Of a stretch of 64,000 nt of DNA, positions 1-11,301 are shown piece by piece. Every line of letters begins with the position of its first letter. Position 1 is the stretch's first letter. The position numbers and the translations under genes are program-made. Source of the stretch: Diorhabda sublineata (lineage: Eukaryota; Arthropoda; Insecta; Coleoptera; Chrysomelidae); NCBI RefSeq assembly GCF_026230105.1, contig NC_079482.1, positions 4,340,001 to 4,404,000 of the forward strand, in the 5' to 3' direction. The notes below the pieces were generated by a model that was not told the origin of the DNA, ran no database searches, and saw only the letters and a program-made list of their open reading frames with translations.

Positions 1-1160
1 TATCCTCAATATCTCAGGTTCTATTCAAGATAGAGACTTCGTTTTAGTTTAGGAACACTCGTTCAAACACCTTCTTTCTCTTGAGTTTTTGAACACTTGA
101 ATCGGTTGAGTTGGAGAGGAGCTAGGCGCGGACATTCCATGTGGAGTTATGGACTTTTGTAGGTTTTTGGCAATTTTTCTACATTCAAAGGTCTATATTT
201 CAGGTTCTAATATAGCTACAGAGTTCGTTTTGGTTTAAGAACACTCTCTGAAGCACCTTCTTTCTTTTGAGTTTTTGAACACTTAAATCGGTTGAGTTGG
301 AGAGGAGCTAGGCGCGGACATTCAATGTGGAGTTATGGATTTTTGTAGGTTTTTGGCAATTTTTCTACATTCAAAGATCTATATCTCAGGTTCTAATATA
401 GCTACAGAGTTCGTTTTATTTCATGAACACTTGCTGAAACACCCTCTTTCTTTTGAGTTTTCGAACACTTAAATCGGTTGAGTTGGAGAGGACCTAGGCG
501 CGGACATTCCATGTGGAGTTATGGACTTTTGTAGATTTCTGGCAATTTTTCTACATTCAAAGATCTATATCTCAGGTTCTATTCAAGATAGAGACTTCGT
601 TTTGATTTAGGAACGCTCGCTGAAATACCTTCTTTCTCTTGAGTTTTTGAACACTTGAATCGGTTGAGTTGGAGAGGAGCTAGCCGCGGACATTCCATGT
701 GGAGTTATGGGACTTTTGTAGGTTTTTGGCAATTTTTCTACAATCAAAGATCTATATCTCAGGTTCTAATATAGCTACAGAGTTCGTTTTGGTTTAAGAG
801 AACTCACTGAAATATTCTCTTTCTTTTGAGTTTTCGAACACTTAAATCGGTTGGGTTGGAGAGGAGCTAGGCGCGGAGATTCAACGTGGAGTTATGGATT
901 TTTGTAGGTTTTTGGCAATTTTTCTACATTCAAAGATCTATATCTCAGGTTCTAATATAGCTACAGAGTTCGTTTTAGTTTATGAACACTCGCTGAAAAA
1001 CCTTCTTTCTTTTGAGTTTTCGAACACTTAGATCGGTTGAGTTGGAGAGGAGTTGGCGCGGACATTCCATGAGGAGTTATGGACTTTTGTAGGTTTTTGG
1101 CAATTTTTCTACATTCAAAGATCTATATCTCAGTTTCTAATATAGCTGCAGAGTTCGTTT
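1..1160. repeat. 186-bp tandem satellite array (runs off the left edge)
   Basis: Six to seven head-to-tail copies. The landmark GGAGTTATGG recurs at about 143, 329, 515, 701, 888 and 1073, a spacing of 185-187 bp. Monomers fall into two types by the segment before 'TTCGTTTT'. Type A reads 'ATTCAAGATAGAGAC' (near 23 and 580). Type B reads 'TAATATAGCTACAGAG' (near 209, 395, 765, 952 and 1137). The order is A-B-B-A-B-B-B, suggesting a roughly 558-bp trimer. There is no long open frame. The array starts outside the window, so its full size is unknown. Confidence 0.93.
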
Positions 1161-1163
1161 TTT

Positions 1164-1242
1164 TCTATTATAATGATTTCTGATACTTATTTAATGGATT
1201 CGATGCGAGCGAAGCCGCGGATAAAAGCTAGTCTATTATAAT
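1164..1242. mobile_element. 57-bp insertion flanked by 11-bp direct repeats, with a GC-rich end
   Basis: The 11-mer TCTATTATAAT occurs at 1164-1174 and again at 1232-1242. Between them lies 57 bp ending in a markedly GC-rich stretch (GCGAGCGAAGCCGCGG, 1205-1220) followed by ATAAAAGCTAG. The flanking direct repeats look like a target-site duplication around a short or truncated element. Similar GC-rich ends occur in dispersed insect repeats, but that recollection is not tested here. The element class is unknown. Confidence 0.4.
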
Positions 1243-1405
1243 AATAAGGAACGTCGTAGAACTAAAAAGTGTGAATCAATCATGTAAAACCTCTTATATT
1301 TATTATAAAAAATGATTATTTAATAGAATAATTGAAAAATTAAATTATCAAATGCGCCACCAAAGAAATGCGGCAAAATAACACCCACTCGTACGTTTTT
1401 TTTTT

Positions 1406-1839
1406 CTAACAACACATTAGACAAGTTTCGCACCTGTATCTCGTTTATCGCCTCACTTTGTTTTTCGTACATTCCCTACATTTTAGAAATAAATTGGGCT
1501 CTTTATAATCTTGACGATTATCTTGGATTATTTTCTTCTCCTCTTATTTTCTCTTCTTCCTTTTATTGGATTTTGTTTGCCACATTTTCTGCCATCTTCA
1601 ATATCTTCCATTTGAAGTAGAGATCGAATAACAGCTTCTCTGAATTCGATAAACTTAATTTTTCTCACACTTCTGTGTATAAGAAATTTGAATTCATCAT
1701 TGCAATGGAGTGATGAAACCAGGGCCAATTCACGTCGCCTAGCTCCGTTGCGGAGGTATCTCACCAGGAAATGCGAGGGGACCTCATCTACCACTTTTTT
1801 GGTGCTAGGGCTGGACCTTAAGGCTAGCAATTTGAACAT
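1406..1839 (-). pseudogene. piggyBac-like transposase C-terminal remnant
   Basis: A minus-strand frame (1839 to 1528) includes RKIKFIEFREAVIRSLL, resembling the 'K-x-FR-x2-(V/I)-x2-LL' segment near the end of piggyBac-type transposases. A frame change at about 1528 leads into a Cys-rich stretch, K-CREC-TKNKVRR-stop-TRYRCETCLMCC (about 1480 to 1406). This pattern is typical of the C-terminal zinc-binding domain of that family. It is broken by a frameshift and at least one in-frame stop. No DDD catalytic core and no TTAA-flanked ends were found. The family call rests on motif resemblance only. Confidence 0.42.
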
Positions 1840-2617
1840 ATAGGAAAAAATTACGAATTATAGGGAAATATTTCAGAAATGCGCTGAAAAAAATTAGAAC
1901 TCGATTAGAAATTAGAGAAGGAATAAATTTGAAAAAATTTTACTTTGGAATGTTTTTTTCTCAAGATTATTTCAGGTACATTTTTTTAATTGAAATAAAA
2001 GAATATTTTCGTCTTCTTAATTTTTTTATTCAAATTCTATTGTAATTATTATAAACTAAATTATCACATATTATCACTTGGTTAGATTTCACCCTTAAAA
2101 GCAAATTTCTGTTGATATTCGACATAATACATTTTCAATGCCCTTTCAAACATTATTTTAAGATAACAATGTATTCAAATGTATTTACATTAAATGAGAA
2201 TTCTGGAATCCGAGTAATAACAATGTTTTATAAGTTTTAAATCCGGAATTTCACACGTTTTTCGCAATACTAATTTTAATGACAAACCTTTTACCCTTTT
2301 AATTAAAAAAGTCGGATCCAAAATGCCGAACAAAGTGTAATTTTGAAAATTTAACATCCTCAATAACCTCATTCTTTTTACGCATCGCGTTCTGTTGAAA
2401 CCTACTAAAGGAATATTTTCAAATTGACACATGTACACAACTTATTTTCTATTCAGTCTTATATAATAAATATTATGTACAATAATCGTACAGATTGAGC
2501 TCTACTTACTTAACATTAAAAAAATATATAGCACTTTGAAGTTACCGAATGAAATCATTTTTTTTTAATATTTCTAAATTGATAAAAAATTATTTCTTGT
2601 CAGCTGTTCTAATAGGA
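1840..2617. other. AT-rich spacer downstream of laccase
   Basis: No gene is seen. A variant poly(A) signal for the minus-strand laccase, ATTAAA (complement of 2564-2569), lies about 50 bp past its stop codon. The short open frames here (for example on the minus strand at 2190-2438) have no recognisable motif. Confidence 0.45.
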
Positions 2618-5600
2618 TCATATGTCTAGTGAAATAATCAATAAACTTATGATGAAAGCAGTTGATAAATTGCTTAATAATCCCGTAGATCGTATTCCAA
2701 AACTTCTACCATTATCTGAAGGATCAGGTAAATAATTTCCACATTTCGGAAAGTTTCTTGGAACTGGCAACATCTCGTTTTTATTTCCTACTTGAACTAC
2801 CAGAGCCATGCCGATTTCAGCGTGAAATTCTAAATGGCAATGAAGAAACCAATAACCTACAAAAATTTTAGAATGAGGATCGTGAAGTACCGAAATAATA
2901 ATCGGTATTAAAATTCATATTGATACAAAGACAATTTGTTGACATCGACATGAAGACTTCAAAGTTGATTTGATTTTATGATGAATTTTTAGTACAGGTA
3001 AAATAGATTTTCTAGATTTTCGGAGTTTTTTACTGAATAAGCCTAGCAATAAAATATGGGGTATGGGTTTTCGAAATTTTGGAACTTGTAACTCAACCAA
3101 AATTTGAAACGCGAATAACTCAACAAATAAAAGGAATTCGACAAAAACTGTCCAAACGTAAAATGTAGAGCACAAAATTTTATATAAAAAAAGTGATTGG
3201 TCATTTTTTGGTTGGAGCCACTATTTCTGAGTAAATTCTCCCTCAACTCCGACAGGCCGGGGCATCCGCTCGCGCACTTGGAAACTGCTCAACTCTTGGA
3301 AAACTATGGAACTTGGAACTTGGAAAAAAATTTTCGAAAATCTTGCGAGATGAAGAGGTATATTGATCACATAATTACATGGATATATTTCATCACTCGC
3401 CATATAAACAAGCAAATCCAATATTCAAAAATGTGGGTGCTCATTTTGTGCTCTACAGTTTTGGCTCGGCACTTTTTTTCGAATTTTATGTAATTTTCAA
3501 GTTATCCGAGATTCAAAATATTTTTGAGCGTTCAAATCCATTTTATAATGGAAATTTTAAGGTTAGGAAAAAATTGAAACCTTTTTTGTACAGAATGTTG
3601 TATTCCACATTGTTTGTCCCGACGGTTTGTGTCAAAATCCTCATAGTTTTCGAGTTATCCGCATTTCAAAATGTTTTTGAGTGAATTAACCCATTTTACG
3701 GTGAAAATTTTTGAGGTTAGAGAAAAATTGTAGCCTTTTTTGTACAGAATGTTGTATTCCACATTGTTTGTCCCGACGGTTTGTGTCAAAATCCTCATAG
3801 TTTTCGAGTTATCCGCATTTCAAAATGTTTTTGAGTAAATTAACCCATTTTACGGTGAAAATTTTGAGGCTAGGGAAAAATTGTAGCCTTTTTTGTACAG
3901 AATGTTGTGTTCCACATTGTTTGTCCCGACGGTTTGTGTCAAAATCCTCATAGTTTTCGAGTTATCCGCATTTCAAAATGTTTTTGAGTGAATTAACCCA
4001 TTTTACGGTGAAAATTTTGAGGTTAGAGAAAAATTGTAGCCTTTTTTGTACAGAATGTTGTATTCTACATTGTTTGTCCCGACGGTTTGTGTCAAAATCC
4101 TCATAGTTTTCGAGTTATCCGCATTTCAAAATGTTTTTGAGTAAATTAACCCATTTTACGGTGAAAATTTTGAGGCTAGGGAAAAATTGTAGCCTTTTTT
4201 GTACAGAATGTTGTATTCCACATTGTTTGTCCCGACGGTTTCTGTCAAAATCCTCATAGTTTTCGAGTTATCCGCATTTCAAAATGTTTTTGAGTAAATT
4301 AACCCATTTTACGGTGAAAATTTTGAGGCTAGGGAAAAATTGTAGCCTTTTTTGTACAGAATGTTGTATTCCACATTGTTTGTCCCGACGGTTTGTGTCA
4401 AAATCCTCATAGTTTTCGAGTTATCCGCATTTCAAAATGTTTTTGAGTAAATTAACCCATTTAACGGTGAAAATTTTGAAGTTAGGGAAAATTGTAGCCT
4501 TTTTTGTACAGAATGTTGTGTTCCACATTGTTTGTTCGACGGGTTGTGTCAAAATCCTCACAGTTTTCGAGTTATCCGCATTTCAAAATGTTTTTGAGTA
4601 AATTAACCCATTTTACGGTGAAAATTTTGAGGCTAGGGAAAAATTGTAGCCTTTTTTGTACAGAATGTTGTATTCCACATTGTTTGTCCCGACGGTTTGT
4701 GTCAAAATCCTCATAGTTTTCGAGTTATCCGCATTTCAAAATGTTTTTGAGTGAATTAACCCATTTTACGGTGAAAATTTTGAGGTTAGAGAAAAATTGT
4801 AGCCTTTTTTGTACAGAATGTTGTATTCTACATTGTTTGTCCCGACGGTTTGTGTCAAAATCCTCATAGTTTTCGAGTTATCCGCATTTCAAAATGTTTT
4901 TGAGTAAATTAACCCATTTTACGGTGAAAATTTTGAGGCTAGGGAAAAATTGTAGCTTTTTTTGTACAGAATGTTGTATTCCACATTGTTTGTCCCGACG
5001 GTTTGTGTCAAAATCCTCATAGTTTTCGAGTTATCCGCATTTCAAAATGTTTTTGAGTAAATTAACCCATTTTACGGTGAAAATTTTGAGGTTAGGGAAA
5101 AATTGTAGCCTTTTTTGTACAGAATGTTGTATTCCACATTGTTTGTCCCGACGGTTTGTGTCAAAATCCTCATAGTTTTCGAGTTATTCGCAATGCAAAA
5201 TGCTTTTGAGTGAATGAATCCATTTTACGGTGAAAATTTTGAGGTTAGGGAAAAATTGTAGCCTTTTTTGTACAGAATGTTGTATTCCACATAGTTTGTC
5301 CCGACGGTTTGTGTCAAAATCCTCATAGTTTTCGAGTTATTCGCAATGCAAAATGCTTTTGAGTGAATGAATCCATTTTACAGTGAAAATTTTGAGCTTA
5401 AGAGGTTCTTTATGGTCGTAGAAAGTGTGGTTTATTCTGAGCTCGTTAATGGCGCACAGGTTAATATAAATAAATCGCGATAAATCCTCATTGGGCCGAA
5501 GGAGAAGACGAAGAAGAAGAAGAAGAATTTTAAAACTCTTTTTTTGTTACAACAGTTTCTCTCGAATTTCTCATTTTTTTTTTAATTTCAAGTCCCAAAA

Positions 5601-8600
5601 TTTCAAAAATCTACTACAATACAAAACATTTAAAAACAAGAATTTTCGGATTTTATTAAGTGACTCACCTGGATTCACAGCTTTGAATCTAACGATTGTA
5701 TAACCGCCGTCAGGTACTGTGACAGTATCTTTATAAGGAGCGCTCTTTAAATTCCTCTTTATAAGTCCATCGGCGTCTCTCTGTTTAACTTTATCAACAG
5801 TAACGTTCGCTCCAATTCGTTCCATTGCAACCACGCGGAAAGCATGTCCGTGTAAATGGATAGGATGATTTGCGTCATACGCTACACCTTCATCGATAAA
5901 TATGAATTCAGCTACTGCTCCTAGTGGTATCTAAAAAATATTAGTTTGAAAATTACACATTCAAAAGAGAACTAAGCGAATGAAATGAAGAACGCGTGAC
6001 ATTTTTTGAAGATCGGTCGCTATCTTACATTTCACTTCTCCGCCGGTTTTGGACATATGGTTAACTTCTTTTGTTGTTATTTCTATAAATGTTCGGGAAT
6101 GAACCTGGAGCTGCTTTTGTTGTCATTTTTATAGTTTTTCACAGAAATAAAGCTGTTTCATAATCATGGAAGGAACGTGGGTCCATCGCTTCATACCGGA
6201 AGCAAAAGAACAATCAAAAGAATGGTTTGAAAAAGGAGAACCGGCTCCAAAGGAGGCAAAGATCGTTCCATCTACAAGCGTCGGTTTTTTGGGATGCGCG
6301 TGGGATAATTTCCATTGACTAACATTGATAATGGAATAACTATTAAAGGCACCTTTTGAGCGAAGAAATCAAGCAAAAACGGACGCGTTTGGCTAAGAAG
6401 AACGTGGTGCTTCATTAAGATAATGCACCAGCTCACACATCCGTTATTGCAATGGCCAAAATTAATGAATTAAGGTTTGAATTGCTATCTCATGCACCCT
6501 TATACGCCAGATTTATCTCCCTCGGAATATTTTCCGTTCCCAGACATAAAAAAATGGTCAATGGTTATTGAACATCGCATGGAGCTACGTTGAAACATTT
6601 TTGTGTTTTTTGTGTTGGGTCTGGTACTTCTGGGACCATCCTCGTATATAAATAGTCTGCTAATTTAACCCCTAAATAACCATATGAACAGGAAAAATGT
6701 ATATTATACTTTAAATCAGTTCCCAAAGTGGTCTAAGTAAACATATGGATGGTCTCAATAGATGTATTAGGTTTTGATTTTTTCATAAGTTTCGTGGACA
6801 TGATGAAAATATACTAGTGGTACACCTTTAAAAAGTAGTCTGCTTAAAAAATAATTTCGGTAACCTCAGCTCTAATCATATTTCCAGTTTTGGTAAGGTT
6901 CACATGAACGTTAATCACCGATGAAGTTTTGTACATCGTATTTGTATTTGTATTAATTTCTTATCTTATTTGTAAATGTTAACTACCAAAACTCGTTGGT
7001 TTTTTATTGTTTATTTTCAATTTTGAATTACCTCACAAAAAATAATCTAGTAGTATCAGATTCGTACGTAAAACATTATTATGTTACGATGACGATACTT
7101 TTAGTGATTTTTCAAATCACCAAGATTACAAATAAGAATGTTGGTAACACTGCACATCATCAAAATACTTGTCATTGTGGTTCAGGCGGAAAATAATTCA
7201 AAAGTTAGGTTAAATAATAAAAACAACAGCTGTCAAGCACAGAACTTTTCATACTCAAATGAAAAATGAAATTACAACTTGACAACGTTGCAAATAAAAA
7301 AAAATAATAATAAAAATACGATATTTATCAATGGAATTCGCTTTCCTATAGAAAAAATGTACAATAATGAATAACTTGCAGATTTTTATTAACCTCAAAA
7401 CACTTAAAAATCTTTATCAACCTCGAGTTTTTTTTAAATTTCAAATGCGGTTGCAAGATATATAATTTTGAAGGTATTATATTTTTCTCCAAATAGTTGA
7501 TTCTTCGTATTACAAACTTTGAGGTGTACCACTACACAATTACACTGTCCAACGCGCGTTTCGATAGCATGGTTATCATCTTCAGAGACTGAAGGTCCAA
7601 AACAGTTTATATTACAAGTTCAATTGTAAGATCTAATTGAAGCTTACCTGGATTCCATGCTGGCATTGGCAATGAGAATCAGTACAATTACTGTCCTTCA
7701 TGGTTTCTTTGTTACAAAATGCATCATCAGGTAACTGATCCCGTTGTGGCAATAACGGTATAGATGGCATTGTCATGGAAATGTGATTGAACTGAGGAGT
7801 TAGAACTCTTTGTTCTGTGCTATTAACTAGAATATTAAATAAATATTCAGATATTTAAATTGTGTTTATAAGTGAATTACTCACCAGTGTAAAACCCATA
7901 ATAAGGAGGACGGTGAAATTCTATGTTATCCAATTTATAAAAATCGTAAGCGATGTGGTATTGGAAATCGGGGATTTCTTTTAATGTTTCATCCCATGGT
8001 ACAACCGATTCGAGTTGAGGTAATACAACATACGAATCGTTACCTTCAGTACCAATATTCAGCGGATTGATTTGCTGCAAAAAATATTATACAGTTGGTT
8101 AAATTGTCATTCACGCTGACGTCACTAATAGTAGACATAACCTCTTCACATTCCGTGTTTTAATATTGACATAGAAATTAATTACGTAAAATATCAGTTT
8201 GTGTAAGCCAAATAAAAACCTTTATTTAGCTCTATAGAAAAGGAGACTGGATTGAAATGGATCAAGGACCGTGAAACTAAATACATTGTATTGATGTAAT
8301 GGAGTTTCGTTTTAAAGTATGGATAGTAGTCGAAGTTCAGTCCTCCTTCAAAGAATTACGAGAACTTTTATCCAAATTGTCTGGAACGTCTAAATTTTTA
8401 AGCATTCTTAGAGAATATTGACGATTGAATAAATTAGGAAATGAGGAGAAGAAAAACCTTGGAATTGACATTGCCAGTTATGGAGGCGTAGAAGACGAGG
8501 TAAGAGGACAAGTAGCTAGAACAAATAAGGTCTTCAGAACGTGGTATAGCAGAACAAACACTTGAGACAAGAAACAAAGGCGCCAATTTACAAAGCGACA

Positions 8601-11269
8601 ATCAGACCTATAAAGGCGGATCTTGGGAAAAAAATTGGAGACAGAGAAAGTAGCGAAAACATCAGACTATGTCAAACATTAACGAATGGGTATCACAACA
8701 ACAGACGATAGACTGGTAAAATTAGCAAGGGATAAATCTCCTATTGGAAGACGCAGTAGATTCCGAGCACGTAAAAGGTGGAGTGACAATCTAGGATGTC
8801 ATACATCAAAGACGACAAAGACGACATAATTTGAACAATACAGATAACAGTATTCCTTCTTCTCAAATGTTACTCTATAAAGAAGGGTGTCTCTATTGAA
8901 ACAAGGTCGCAAACACCGTTTTTACAATCTACTTATGATTACATCGTTTATATCAAAATTGAAATAACCTCAATTCCGAGTTTACAATGCCGATACCATG
9001 ATACGCACCCTAGAATCCTTATCCCTTACTCCGGCTACTAGTGGTAACCTACGAAGATCTCCCAGAAAATGAACTTGCCTTCCTCGATAATATCCCCATT
9101 TCTATTACTTGAAACCCGTTTTTAAATATCACCTTATCGATCGACGGTGCTGCAAGCGTTTTTCCTGAAACCTAGTGAACCAATTCATCAGCCAAATGAC
9201 CGTCGACAGGGAATAATACAGCCACTCGAAAACAAAATCTCTTACATTTTGCCAAGTCATTTTTACGCGTCCCTTATTTCAATCGATACCACACTACCCT
9301 TCTATAATTTACCACAATCCTAACTCTGCAGAAGTTTTTTCTATATCAGGGTCATTTCTGGAACCACCAGATCTCCAAAAAAATGTCTTTATTTTGCTCC
9401 AACATAATCCTACGAGCTTCTCTCTCTGCTTAAAGCTCGTGTCTTTTTTGTAAAATTAAGATTTTTGTTCAGAAAATGCTTGTGAGAAGCCTTTCCATCC
9501 CAACCCAACCGTTAGTCTCCTAATGGTGCTCTACAGACTTCACTTGTAGTAGTTTGGTAACAGTTTTTAAAGAAGACTTCTTTCAGAATTCCACACAAAA
9601 TTACTTTTTGCCAAACGAGTCAGAGTTTGGCGTTAGTTGTGGTGATTTTCTTAATCCCAACCATTGTGAACATCACTTCAGATTAGCATAAAACATTCAT
9701 TTTGCATTTCTGGTACTAATTTCCTTTAAATCATGTAGAATCCTAACTTTCTAACCTCACCAAGTTACCTCAACCTGTGTAGGTTTTGTTATTATTAATA
9801 ATAATACTCACCAAACCATCGACATGTGCGTTTTCATATGTAACTTCTTCAAGAGGCGTAGCATCAGCTGCCAAACCATTATTCTCGTATTCTAAAACAG
9901 CTACTTGAAAGGCTTTAGTAAACCTTTCATCGCAATCCATGAGACCTTTAAATCTAATCCAATAAACATTCTTGGGTTGATCAGCGTTTAATATAAAATC
10001 AAATCTTTCTCCTGCGTAAGTTACCAAAGAAGTTGCTAAAAGAATTTTCATTATTTAATAATTAAATTGGTGCAAACATTATTATTAGGCGGCTTCTTAG
10101 ACATGGACAATACTCCACACGGAGGCTGTCAAAAGAGCATTAGACGCGAGAGGAGTAGAAAGGACAACCTCCAAATGGATGGCACAACTGCTATCTACTA
10201 GAACAGCAGAAATAAGAGTAGGGCAATACACTTTTCCAATTACTCCTAGCAGGGGATGTCCACACTTGTCTGGAGCTTAGTGGTAGACAACTTTTATGTA
10301 GGCTAACTAAATTCTGCATATCCTTGTCAGGGTATAGTCATCTACGTAAGAGGATGCTTCGAGAATAAACTGTGTGGCATAGTTCCCAGGACCCTCAAAC
10401 TCAAATTTATTGAATGGACGACAGAGGGAAAATATCTAGGACTCACACTAATAGTAAATTCCTTTGGAACAAATACGAAAAGGATGTAAGCACATGAAGC
10501 CACAAATGTCCTGATGGCGTGCAGAAACTTGGCAGGGAGAAATTGGGGCTGTAATCCAGAGATCCTACTAAGGATGTACACGATAATTGTGGGACTAATC
10601 GTAATATATGGGGCAGTGGTTTGGGGTACTAGAACTAGTCTGAATACTACGAGGAACAATCTTTTGAAGGTACATAGACTGGCTTGCACATATGCCGCCG
10701 GGGCCATGAAATCATACCCAACAGCTGCACTAAAAGTGATTCTAGATCTCCCGTTTTTCACATAGTACTGGAAATCACGTCCTTTTACGTCCTGAAGACG
10801 CTAGACTCAGCATTATAATATGGTGAATAAACGGAATTGGTTTATGGATGAGTTACTTAATTACTATTAAATTATAACTGTTATTCAAATGAAATTATAA
10901 ATATTAATTAATAATAGTCAGTTTGATTATGAAACATTAACCCCTTGTTTAAAATTACGTCATATCCATTCACAAATAAATGTTATCAACAACAATTTGA
11001 TTAGTTGATTTTTTCTAATTAAATTACCTTGTTTTGGTTTTATATCAGCTCCATCCGAACTAATAACGGTTATTGTGTGATTGTCTACGGTCATCTCTAT
11101 GGGACAATTTAAAAAACCAGCATTTATTACTCTGAATCGGTAACGGTAACCCTAAAATAGAAAATTGCTTAAAAACACATTTTTTATAAACGGCGGAAGC
11201 GCTTTTAGGTTTCCTTGTAGAACTCTTTATAATAGCAGGCCGTTTATTTACAGTATTTCTTTTAAATAA

Positions 11270-11301
<32 letters not shown>

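Noticed and set aside
1195..1240. Helitron 3' end (hairpin then CTAG)
   Set aside because: AAAGCTAG is CTRR-like and is preceded by GC-rich sequence, but no clear stem-loop, no TC 5' end and no A|T insertion context were found. The 11-bp flanking repeats argue against a Helitron.
7540..7610. GC-richer phrase around CAACGCGCGTTTCGATAGCA
   Set aside because: It resembles a widespread insect repeat phrase, but without boundaries or a coding part I could not call an element.
10342..10761. 139-aa minus-strand frame
   Set aside because: It is the antisense shadow of the LINE reverse-transcriptase fragment on the plus strand.
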